A DNA stretch of 64,000 nt, from the NCBI RefSeq assembly GCF_900168255.1, contig NZ_LT799838.1, positions 1,116,001-1,180,000 on the forward strand. The letters run 5' to 3'. The first letter of the stretch is position 1. Every line of letters begins with the position of its first letter. Below are positions 9,469 to 16,410 of the stretch, piece after piece. The notes below the pieces were generated by a model, which was not told the origin of the DNA, did no database searches, and was given only the letters and a program-made list of their open reading frames with translations. Origin of the DNA: Psychrobacter sp. DAB_AL43B. Lineage in GTDB: Bacteria > Pseudomonadota > Gammaproteobacteria > Pseudomonadales > Moraxellaceae. The position numbers were made by a program, and so were the translations under genes.

Positions 9469-10006
9469 GATGTGAGACTTTCTTATTTTTTGGGATGCTT
9501 TTAGAGTTTTTTGATGACACTCACCGCGTAAGGATAATTGAATAGGTTTTATAAAAATAAAGATGTTAGAGAGCAATAAAAATAAATGCGTTGGGCAAAG
9601 CAGTGCTTCGCTTATTCCTCCTCAAGACTTGCAAGGAAAATATCTACAGGCACAGCCTTCCGTCTTGCGCTGCGGACAACTGTCTCCCAGACAGTTGTTA
9701 CTCCTTGCTCATAAAGAGAATTTTCAAAGGTATTCTGCTTAACTAAATAAATTGAAACCGACTGTCAGTGTCTGGTGGTAAGGTCTAAATAGTGCTATGT
9801 GAGCAGTGACGTGTACGGGGCATGAGGTGTAAAAAATGCGTCTGCCCGCAACGCGTAGCGGCCACTACAGTATGTTTTCAACCCCCTGTTGTGGAAGTAA
9901 GGGGCCTGACACTCGCTCAGTCGGTTCCAAACTGGTCGTCTATGCGCTTATATTCAGCACGTAGAAAATTCTAAAATATGTGGTTTAACATTGTTATTTA
10001 AGCAAA
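9469..10006. other. Gene-free 538-bp stretch between rtcA and the DIP1984 gene
   Basis: No convincing coding region is visible. It holds a perfect hairpin at 9676-9698 (10-bp stem ACAACTGTCT, CCC loop) and, near 9842-9869, a GC-rich REP-like palindromic stretch in otherwise AT-rich DNA. A stable RNA, a processing site or a repeat insertion are all possible. The stretch lies inside the presumed rtcB-to-rtcA transcript. Confidence 0.5.
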
Positions 10007-10465
10007 TCATTCAACCAAATCAATCTGCCAGTTACTGGCTTGAATAACAATGTTAATTTTGCGTAGTTTCATAGCGATGTCATCGGCTTGCTTTTGTAAT
10101 CCTGCGACCGAGACTATGATATTCCATTTAATCTCACGATGGCTATAGCGATCTGCCTCAGTATCAGTGGCTTCAATTGCCTCAATCAATAACTTATGGC
10201 GCATCTCTAAGGTATCACGCTCAACCAGTAGTGTCAGCATCGATTGACCTTTATCCGTCTTAGCAATGGCATTGGTACGGTGAATACGCTCAATTAAATT
10301 ACTTAGCTCACTAATAATTTGGCTAGCCTCTATCATCAGCGCATTAGGATCTTCGCTTGGCGTATCGCCGTCTTGGACTTTGACGTTGCTGCTAATACGA
10401 CCTTTGAGCTGGGCAAGCTTCTTTTGCATATCGCTGCGGATAAGTAGGGCTTCTGCGAGTTTCAT
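10007..10465 (-). CDS. DIP1984 family protein
   Basis: This 152-residue cytoplasmic, largely helical protein is of the DIP1984 family (sometimes labelled septicolysin-like), of unknown function. Recognisable blocks are MKLAEALLIRSDMQKKLAQL, the acidic GDTPSEDPN, ISELSNLIERIHRTNAI and, further on, LTLLVERDTLEMRHKLL. Most of it is predicted coiled coil. It sits between rtcB and rtcA on the same strand, and I recall this family turning up near rtcB in other bacteria, but that association needs checking. It follows the beta-propeller-like gene by about 100 bp. Confidence 0.82.
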   Translation of the reverse strand: MKLAEALLIRSDMQKKLAQLKGRISSNVKVQDGDTPSEDPNALMIEASQIISELSNLIERIHRTNAIAKTDKGQSMLTLLVERDTLEMRHKLLIEAIEATDTEADRYSHREIKWNIIVSVAGLQKQADDIAMKLRKINIVIQASNWQIDLVE

Positions 10466-10562
10466 TTTGGTTCTCTCTTATAATTATATATGCCAGTATA
10501 TTGCGAGAATAATATCTATTTTTAAAATTTAAACTGAATTATTCGTGTTTAATTCGAAGTAA

Positions 10563-11543
10563 TCAACTTAAAAATTCAGCAAACGGTATTACAAACAAGT
10601 GCCTATTTTTAATCACTACAAAGCTATCACCACGTGCCCATGGATAAGAAAATTTTTCTCCTACTTTAAGAATGTTCTCTCCGTCATGCTCAAAAACGAT
10701 CTGCTGCATAATTTGCGCTTGATGATCTTTCCTTAGTTCAACTAAATAAAATAGCGTCCTATAATGATAGCCGCCGTCAAATACAGCTTTATTGCCATGA
10801 ATAATAAAAGCACTACTACCAGAAACAGGCATATGCCAGTAATCGATAATATTTTGATTTTGAATGCGTACTAAATCAAACTCGCCGCAATCGTTATCGT
10901 CATTGTAAAAATAATAAACATAAGTATCATTATTTGAAGATACATTTAGTGCATAACAGTCTTCTATAATATGTAAACTACTTGAAGGTTCAAACTCGTA
11001 TAATTTTTCACCATCGATATTCCATGCAACCAAACCTGATGATCCTATAGGGTCATACCAATCATAACCGCCGCAACCCAATATACCTTGGTCAAAATAA
11101 CTGATCCAAGTAATATCGTCTTTCGTCATATGAATCTCTGCAATACCGTCGCCTAATAGAAACTGTTGTCTCAATACTCCATCGACAGAATAGATATAGC
11201 CATTTTTATCATAGTCATTTTCACTTCTATATTGAGAGCGGTTATTGGCTAATAAAATATCGCCGTTGGTAAAGCGTTGCACATTATGAAAACCAACCTT
11301 TGCCGTAATCTCTACATATAGTGATAATTCACCACTATCATCTGTCGTCTGCCAAATCTGATACGTCTGTTGTTGATTTAGATTTGTCTCTACAAAACCA
11401 GCGCTATTAATTTGTTCACGATTATCTATAGAGTTTATGGACATCAGTATTAATAATTGACCTGCATAGTCTTGAGATAAGCTAACAAACTCGCCTTTAG
11501 GTAGTTTGGTATAGGGCTGAATATCTTTTGTGATAGTTTGCAT
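10563..11543 (-). CDS. Hypothetical protein, probable beta-propeller
   Basis: I do not recognise this 326-residue protein. It has no signal peptide or membrane segment and is rich in Asp, Tyr, Asn and aromatics. It reads as recurrent beta-strand blocks of 40-50 residues, such as RFTNGDILLANNRSQY, NGYIYSVDGVLRQQFLLGDG, GLVAWNIDGEKLYEFEPS and HGNKAVFDGGYHYRTLFYLV, suggesting a propeller or similar repeat fold. The start codon lies about 31 nt downstream of the CCA end of the tRNA-like segment. Codon use is more AT-rich than in the core genes around it. Its place inside the rtcB-rtcA interval suggests co-expression with RNA repair. Confidence 0.7.
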   Translation of the reverse strand: MQTITKDIQPYTKLPKGEFVSLSQDYAGQLLILMSINSIDNREQINSAGFVETNLNQQQTYQIWQTTDDSGELSLYVEITAKVGFHNVQRFTNGDILLANNRSQYRSENDYDKNGYIYSVDGVLRQQFLLGDGIAEIHMTKDDITWISYFDQGILGCGGYDWYDPIGSSGLVAWNIDGEKLYEFEPSSSLHIIEDCYALNVSSNNDTYVYYFYNDDNDCGEFDLVRIQNQNIIDYWHMPVSGSSAFIIHGNKAVFDGGYHYRTLFYLVELRKDHQAQIMQQIVFEHDGENILKVGEKFSYPWARGDSFVVIKNRHLFVIPFAEFLS

Positions 11544-11574
11544 TTTGTTCTCATTAATTTTATAACTTAAAATA

Positions 11575-11703
11575 TGGTGGACATGACGGGAGTCGAACCC
11601 GCATCAATGCAATAACTGCCGTTTTTAGTCGAACAGCCGAGACATCTCATTGGAAACGCGCGCCAGTGGTAGACCATTTGACATAGCCAGCACCTGCATC
11701 CAC
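11575..11703 (-). ncRNA. tRNA-like RNA segment in the rtc operon (Y-RNA-like candidate)
   Basis: On the minus strand the segment ends with a canonical T arm, CGGG-TTCGACT-CCCG (11601-11587), followed by CATGTCCACCA. A 7-nt upstream segment GTGGATG (11703-11697) can pair with TGTCCAC near the 3' end (five Watson-Crick and two wobble pairs). A second hairpin, GCTGTT with AACGGC, lies between. No ordinary anticodon arm or D arm is clear, so it is not a normal tRNA. The setting, inside an rtcB-rtcA interval, recalls bacterial Y RNAs (YrlA type), which carry tRNA-mimicking modules, although no Ro60 gene is in the window. A leftover tmRNA or tRNA 3' end at an integration site is the main alternative. 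The 5' end is unknown and may reach about 11800. Confidence 0.5.
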
Positions 11704-11819
11704 AACCATACCGAGACTCCCACTTACGTATCGCACCAGACATTACTCTGACTACCTGTTAATAATCATTTTTAGTAGCGGCGTCCCCTGTGTGCCTACA
11801 TGCCCATATTTTCTATAAC

Positions 11820-11924
11820 CTAACCTTTAACACAAACCACCTGTCGCAAAGTATGTACGATCTCTACCAAATCACTTTGCGCTTTCATCACATCATCAAT
11901 ATTCTTATAAGCTGCTGGGATTTC
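11820..11924 (-). pseudogene. Remnant of the 3' end of a second rtcB
   Basis: Translated on the minus strand, these 34 codons plus stop read EIPAAYKNIDDVMKAQSDL continuing VEIVHTLRQVVCVKG. This matches the C-terminus of the intact RtcB (14106-15338) with only Gln-to-Lys and Val-to-Ile changes, while the DNA differs at many third positions. Homology stops abruptly at 11924, with unrelated sequence upstream. It is not expressed as RtcB. It marks the right-hand end of a segment bracketed by rtcB 3' sequence. Confidence 0.92.
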
Positions 11925-11996
11925 AAAGTAGTCGATCCACTCATAGTGGTACACATAGAAATATTTAATCTTATCTGGTGAATAAGGTAATAAAAT

Positions 11997-12842
11997 CTAA
12001 TCTCTCAAGCTAATATTACTCAAGTTTTGAAAGTAATTTAAACCTTCCGTAATACATAGTTTGTCGCCATGATTTAATTTTGTAAAATCAGGCTGAAGAG
12101 TTGCCTTTATCAAAGCATTAGTAATTGTTTCGGCGTTAGTATTTAGCCAAGTATTAATAAGCACGCTATAAGCAGGGTCATCTTCGGTAAAGATGCTATA
12201 GAATCTACTATCTTCCATGTCCATACGCACGATTAAAGCTAAATACAAACACGCTAATAGTTTGTCTAAACTGCTCATCCAAAGCTCAAGTAAAGGCTGA
12301 ATGTTGAGTCCTGCCATATAGAACATAGTGATAATATCAATTGCTCCTTCAAATTCAGAAAACTTTGTCCAGCCCTTAGAATGATTAATATATAAATCGA
12401 AATAGGTCAGAGCAAAATCCTGCATAAACTGTTTTTCTGATTCAAGCCAAAAATGATTATTAGCAAACTGACAGTGATTAAAAGCTCCATAACGACCTAA
12501 AATTCCAAACTCTTTGCCTTGGACAAATGAGCTTATAATTCTTGGCAATAAGGCACGCATTTGCTGTTGCACTATTGATTCATCGCTTATCTCAGATGAA
12601 AAGTAGCGCTGTAAAACCTCATCGGGAATGGCATTAATATCCGAGTAACTTGCCCAATCATTGATCAGGGGGTCATGAAAACAGATATCGCAAGGACACA
12701 TACCTGTTGGCTCAATTAATGAGTAGCTGGCAAAAATATTATAAGCCTTATCGACCATAGCCGTTAAGTTAGCACAGTCAGTAAAATTATAATGCTCATC
12801 AATTGACGGCTTCGTTAGAGAATCTAAGTATTGTCTATCCAT
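11997..12842 (-). CDS. Hypothetical protein with CPCDIC motif (intact member of a local pair)
   Basis: This 281-residue cytoplasmic protein has no signal peptide. The first 120 residues contain YNIFASYSLIEPTGMCPCDIC, then L..I.DEVLQRYF and a RALLPRIISSF block; the rest is helical with several Trp and Phe. A cysteine cluster followed by L..Y and LLPRI recalls a widespread uncharacterised family, sometimes found as orphan immunity-like genes, but I cannot name it. A decayed second copy lies immediately upstream (12870-13542). The gene belongs to the cassette behind rtcB and is AT-rich compared with rtcB. Function unknown. Confidence 0.72.
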   Translation of the reverse strand: MDRQYLDSLTKPSIDEHYNFTDCANLTAMVDKAYNIFASYSLIEPTGMCPCDICFHDPLINDWASYSDINAIPDEVLQRYFSSEISDESIVQQQMRALLPRIISSFVQGKEFGILGRYGAFNHCQFANNHFWLESEKQFMQDFALTYFDLYINHSKGWTKFSEFEGAIDIITMFYMAGLNIQPLLELWMSSLDKLLACLYLALIVRMDMEDSRFYSIFTEDDPAYSVLINTWLNTNAETITNALIKATLQPDFTKLNHGDKLCITEGLNYFQNLSNISLRD

Positions 12843-12869
12843 AAATAATCCTACCGTTAATATTCAAAG

Positions 12870-13542
12870 TTAAGCATAATTTAGCAAATAGTCATAATCA
12901 AACAATTCTGCTTCTGATAAAGTGTCTAAGTCATCAAGATTGGCATAAACGCTATCTTGAAATAACTTGATTACCCTTGAAGACGTTGCCCAATTTATTA
13001 TATTTCGATCAAAGTCATTACAGATAGATATTTGACTAAATTTAAAGTTATCTGCCTTATATAGGCAGCCAATATAGCCGATAATAGCTTTATGACATTT
13101 GACCTTTGCCTCCCAAGTTGCAAACAAAAAAGTAGCGCTTAATCCTGCTAAATTCCACATATTCAGTATTGCCTCTACTGATTTATATACGTCATTACAT
13201 CCTGTAATAAGCTTTTGAAAGTGTAATCTGGCAAATCTCTGTATCTATTCTAATTTCTTGACCATTATTAAATAACTCAAGAATTCTAGACAATAGATAT
13301 TTAATTTCAACAACCAGTGATTCAGGCTCGTTTGCAGCAGCGTCTAAGTAGTCAAAGATCGCTTGAGCGCTTAGCGAACTAACAGGGTTTTTCTTGATTT
13401 CTTCAAGACTATCGCCTGATAAGCAGCAACCCGTACAAACGCCCTTAACCTCCTCAATAGAACACTGTACGAAAGTCTCATAAATTTTAATTATTAAAGC
13501 ATCCATCTGCTCGTTTATATCTTTACTTTGAGAAGTTGTCAT
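12870..13542 (-). pseudogene. Decayed paralogue of the 11997-12842 gene
   Basis: Two open pieces align to the start and end of the intact neighbour. The first (13542-13195) has YETFVQCSIEEVKGVCTGCC and a LLSRILELFNNGQEI block, matching the cysteine motif and LLPRI region. The second, in another frame (from about 13248 through 12870), reads RFARLHFQKLITGCNDVYKS, then AILNMWNLAGLSATFL, matching FALTYFDLYINHS and MFYMAGLNIQPLL of the neighbour. The join needs a frame change near 13240 and lacks about 30 codons, so an internal deletion plus frameshift is likely. Two short separate proteins (115 and 96 residues) are the less likely alternative. Confidence 0.75.
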
Positions 13543-13639
13543 CTGCTGCCTCTTTATATTTACTAAAAGCCTTATCTATTTAAGCGCGCTGCATCGGTAG
13601 AGGTTGCCAGTATGTAAAGATAGACGACTAGTGACCAAA

Positions 13640-14092
13640 CTAAATAACAATTCCTGATGCTTTGCAATACTGCTTAATAGCCTTAAAGTATTGAGGTTTA
13701 AAGAACGTGAAGGTAATTGCCGAGTCAAACGTAGTTTGATATTCCTCATGTTCCCATGCAATATTTTTCCATTGTACAGTCAACTTTCTAATGATTATTT
13801 CAGTAGAAAAAACCCCGCAATGATCGCAGCCACAATGACAACGATATATCACCACTCGGTTTGTGCCTAATTGATTAGGCTGTGATACTTGACCTAGTAG
13901 CTGCCATATATAGTTATGTGCTAAAACCCCTTGATAGTTCAGGTCGTTATCGAAGTTACCTAAATGCCGACAGTCTCCTAACAAATTAATTAATGGCCGA
14001 CCATCAATAAAGAATTCAGGGATTTTTTCATCATCTAAATCGTATGCATCAGAGTAAGTAAAATCGACTAATCTTATATGAAATTTATTCAT
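13640..14092 (-). CDS. Hypothetical protein with CxCGxxxCG motif
   Basis: This 150-residue cytoplasmic protein is of unknown function. The ATG at 14092 is preferred over an in-frame upstream ATG that would overlap rtcB; the chosen start lies 13 bp after the rtcB stop and has GGTTAGG just upstream. The centre reads IYRCHCGCDHCGVFSTEI, a compact Cys/His cluster that could bind zinc. It is followed by VQWKNIAWE and an aromatic C-terminus with KPQYFKAIKQY. Similar Cys-Gly-Cys then V-x-W then QY..A patterns occur in small uncharacterised bacterial proteins; I cannot give a family name. Tight coupling to rtcB implies co-transcription. Confidence 0.72.
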   Translation of the reverse strand: MNKFHIRLVDFTYSDAYDLDDEKIPEFFIDGRPLINLLGDCRHLGNFDNDLNYQGVLAHNYIWQLLGQVSQPNQLGTNRVVIYRCHCGCDHCGVFSTEIIIRKLTVQWKNIAWEHEEYQTTFDSAITFTFFKPQYFKAIKQYCKASGIVI

Positions 14093-14105
14093 AACCCAGC
14101 CTAAC

Positions 14106-15338
14106 CTATCCCTTAACACAAACTACCTGACGCAAGGTATGCACCACTTCTACCAAATCGCTTTGCGCTTGCATTACGTCATCGATATTCTTATACGCTG
14201 CTGGAATTTCGTCAATCACATCCGCATCTTTACGGCATTCTACGTCTTCGGTTTGCGCAATTTGATCGGCTACCGTGAACTCTTTTTTCGCCTGAGTTCG
14301 TGACATCACCCGACCAGCACCGTGTGAGCAGGAGCAAAATGATTCCTCATTACCTTTACCACGGACAATAAAGGATTTTGCGCCCATGGAGCCGGGGATG
14401 ATACCGTATTCACCAACGCGAGCCCGTACCGCGCCTTTACGAGTAACGAAGATTTCTTCACCGTAATGCTCTTCTTTCGCCACATAGTTATGATGACAGT
14501 TCACTGCTTTGACCGCTGCGTTAAACGGCTTTGGCACGATTTGGCGCAAGGCTTTAATCGCTTTTTCCATCATGATCTCACGGTTTTTAAAAGCGAATCT
14601 TTGTGCCCAACCAACCGCAAACCAATAATCATCAAAGTGCTCGGTACCTTCGGCAAAGTAAGCCAAGTCTTTATCAGGCAAGTTAATAAACCACTTACGC
14701 ATATCCTCACGCGCCAGCTCAATAAAGTAGCGACCGATAGCATTTCCCACACCGCGAGAGCCTGAGTGCAGCATAATCCACACTTGATTGGTCTCATCCA
14801 AGCACACTTCTACAAAGTGGTTACCCGTACCTAGCGTTCCTAGATGCAGCAAGTTATTGGTGTTTTTTAACCGTGGATGCTTTTGGGTTATATAATTAAA
14901 GTCATCAACCAGCGTTCCCCAGCCATCCATTACCGTATCATCAGGGTTTGACCATGCGCCAACATCACGACGTGAACCGCGACCACGGGTTTTGCTACGA
15001 CCATGCGGAATCGCTTTTTCCAGCTCAGTACGCAGACCTAGCAAGTTATCGGGCAAATCCTCAGCGGTTAGGGTAGTTTGCACCGCCATCATCCCGCAAC
15101 CGATATCGACACCGACCGCTGCTGGGATAATTGCTTCTTTGGTCGGCAATACTGTACCGATAGTCGCGCCAATACCAACATGCACATCGGGCATTACTGC
15201 CAACCATTTATAAATAAAGGGCATTTGCGAGGCTTTGATAAGCTGGTCATGGGCTTTTGGGTCAACAGGGACGCCTTTTGTCCAAAGCCTGATAGGGGTT
15301 CCACCATCCTGAATAATATCGTGAGTGGTTGGTTGCAT
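14106..15338 (-). CDS. rtcB: RNA-splicing ligase RtcB
   Basis: RtcB is a GTP- and Mn(II)-dependent RNA ligase that joins 2',3'-cyclic-phosphate or 3'-phosphate ends to 5'-hydroxyl ends. The 410 residues show GVDIGCGMMAVQT with the metal-binding Cys, LGTLGTGNHFVEVCLDE, MLHSGSRGVGNAIG, VNCHHNYV, and CSCSHGAGRVMSRTQAK with the His that is guanylylated. Length matches the family. A sigma-54 promoter lies at 15398-15414, giving a leader of about 50 nt, which fits control by the divergently encoded RtcR. The last 34 codons are duplicated in diverged form at 11820-11924. Confidence 0.97.
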   Translation of the reverse strand: MQPTTHDIIQDGGTPIRLWTKGVPVDPKAHDQLIKASQMPFIYKWLAVMPDVHVGIGATIGTVLPTKEAIIPAAVGVDIGCGMMAVQTTLTAEDLPDNLLGLRTELEKAIPHGRSKTRGRGSRRDVGAWSNPDDTVMDGWGTLVDDFNYITQKHPRLKNTNNLLHLGTLGTGNHFVEVCLDETNQVWIMLHSGSRGVGNAIGRYFIELAREDMRKWFINLPDKDLAYFAEGTEHFDDYWFAVGWAQRFAFKNREIMMEKAIKALRQIVPKPFNAAVKAVNCHHNYVAKEEHYGEEIFVTRKGAVRARVGEYGIIPGSMGAKSFIVRGKGNEESFCSCSHGAGRVMSRTQAKKEFTVADQIAQTEDVECRKDADVIDEIPAAYKNIDDVMQAQSDLVEVVHTLRQVVCVKG

Positions 15339-15397
15339 AGCACTTTCCTTAGATTTAAAAATATCATTTATTATTGAATAAGCTGTATTTTATACAT

Positions 15398-15414
15398 TGC
15401 GAAGGTTGTGCCAA
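15398..15414 (-). promoter_or_regulatory. Sigma-54 promoter of the rtc operon
   Basis: On the minus strand the sequence is TTGGCACAACCTTCGCA. The -24 element TTGGCAC is perfect, and the -12 element TCGCA differs from the consensus TTGCA at one base with correct spacing. Initiation near 15386 gives a 48-nt leader to rtcB. RtcR encoded nearby is a sigma-54 activator with an intact GAFTGA loop. Confidence 0.88.
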
Positions 15415-15520
15415 GTTTAATGTATTTGGGTAAGCATTATTTAAGTTATTGATTTTGAATATAAAAAATTAAAAGGGAGGAATATTTTTGAAATATAGGT
15501 TGGATATTTTAATTATAAAT

Positions 15521-15540
15521 AATTCTATTTACATAGAATT
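15521..15540. promoter_or_regulatory. Candidate RtcR upstream activating site
   Basis: A perfect palindrome AATTCTAT-TTAC-ATAGAATT lies about 107-126 bp upstream of the rtcB -24 element, the usual distance for a sigma-54 activator site. It is just upstream of the plus-strand promoter of the membrane protein gene. The RtcR site is inferred from position and symmetry only. Confidence 0.45.
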
Positions 15541-15557
15541 TAATATATATAATTATA

Positions 15558-15586
15558 TTGACGAGCCTTTCAATGAATATGATATT
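15558..15586 (+). promoter_or_regulatory. Putative sigma-70 promoter of the 15615 gene and rtcR
   Basis: TTGACG (15558-15563) and GATATT (15581-15586) are separated by 17 bp and lie about 29 bp upstream of the membrane protein ATG. The -35 is strong and the -10 weak. Confidence 0.45.
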
Positions 15587-15614
15587 CATAACTGACAACG
15601 AGTAAATTTGAAAT

Positions 15615-16328
15615 ATGATAGATACCAGTAAAACATTCAAATCGCCTTTGTTCAGCATGCACTATTTAATCAGTCGATTGTCGATAAGTATACGATTAAT
15701 GATGGCGTTTCTATTGGGATTAGTCGCAGGGCTGATAATGCAAAGTGAGATATTTAGTATCCTATATGTGCTCTTGTTTTTTATGACAGTAGCAGTTGCC
15801 CTGACTATAAAACTATCAGCGCGATTCATAAAATTAGCTACGTTTGCCAGCTTTATGAGTGGTTCACTACTAGTAGGTTTGTACCCTTATTCATCTCTAG
15901 GGCCGAAAATATATATCCTGATAATGATGCTCGTAATGATTTGGGTATTCGTCATGGGATGTGCTTTTTATGCGCTATCTAATCCAGAAAAATACTTTAA
16001 CTATTTTTATAATATTATTTTATGGGTATTAGTATTTACAGTATCGTGGCTGGCGAAAGCATCGATAATCATCAGTTTTGCAATAACAATGACCGTGATT
16101 GTAAAAATATTCCAACTATTACTGACCGAGGATTGGACCGTTAAACGTGCTAAAGCTTACGTATTTAGTGTATTGCTACCAAGTATATTAGGGGTTAGTT
16201 TTGCCGCATTGTCTAGTTATGATTCTCTAGAGGCTAATTTAGATAATGATTATAGTGAGGTTATCGAGCAATCGCTGATAAATACAGACGATTTTAAAGA
16301 TAAGAATGAAGGAATGGTGATTAGCTAA
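15615..16328 (+). CDS. Multi-pass membrane protein of unknown function beside rtcR
   Basis: This 237-residue protein has about six hydrophobic segments, near residues 27-45, 50-68, 73-92, 99-120, 133-165 and 186-203, and a hydrophilic acidic C-terminal tail. I do not recognise the family. An in-frame ATG 14 codons later is an alternative start. It lies between the divergent sigma-54 promoter and rtcR, on the same strand as rtcR and about 80 bp before its start, so the two are probably co-transcribed. That makes it a possible new partner of the Rtc system, though it could be an unrelated neighbour. It is AT-rich. Confidence 0.7.
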   Translation: MIDTSKTFKSPLFSMHYLISRLSISIRLMMAFLLGLVAGLIMQSEIFSILYVLLFFMTVAVALTIKLSARFIKLATFASFMSGSLLVGLYPYSSLGPKIYILIMMLVMIWVFVMGCAFYALSNPEKYFNYFYNIILWVLVFTVSWLAKASIIISFAITMTVIVKIFQLLLTEDWTVKRAKAYVFSVLLPSILGVSFAALSSYDSLEANLDNDYSEVIEQSLINTDDFKDKNEGMVIS

Positions 16329-16410
16329 AAGTAGTAATTAATCAAATGGATAAAGTCACAGCGTTGATATAGTTATTAGTATTTGCTTGACAGATAATAA
16401 AGAGAAATTC

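Noticed and set aside
11575..11703. A complete ordinary tRNA gene
   Set aside because: The T arm and CCA end are good, but D arm and anticodon arm of normal size and spacing are absent.
11575..11800. A full tmRNA gene (ssrA)
   Set aside because: The 3' end is tmRNA-like, but there is no 5' partner GGACATG or CTGGATTCGAC-type D region and no tag-peptide frame within a few hundred bases. A 3' fragment remains possible.
11790..11981. Short plus-strand frame across the rtcB remnant
   Set aside because: The minus strand here clearly encodes the RtcB C-terminus; the plus frame is its shadow.
13576..13761. 61-residue minus-strand frame at the end of the CxCG gene
   Set aside because: Overlaps the 13640-14092 gene in another frame and lacks any supporting signal.
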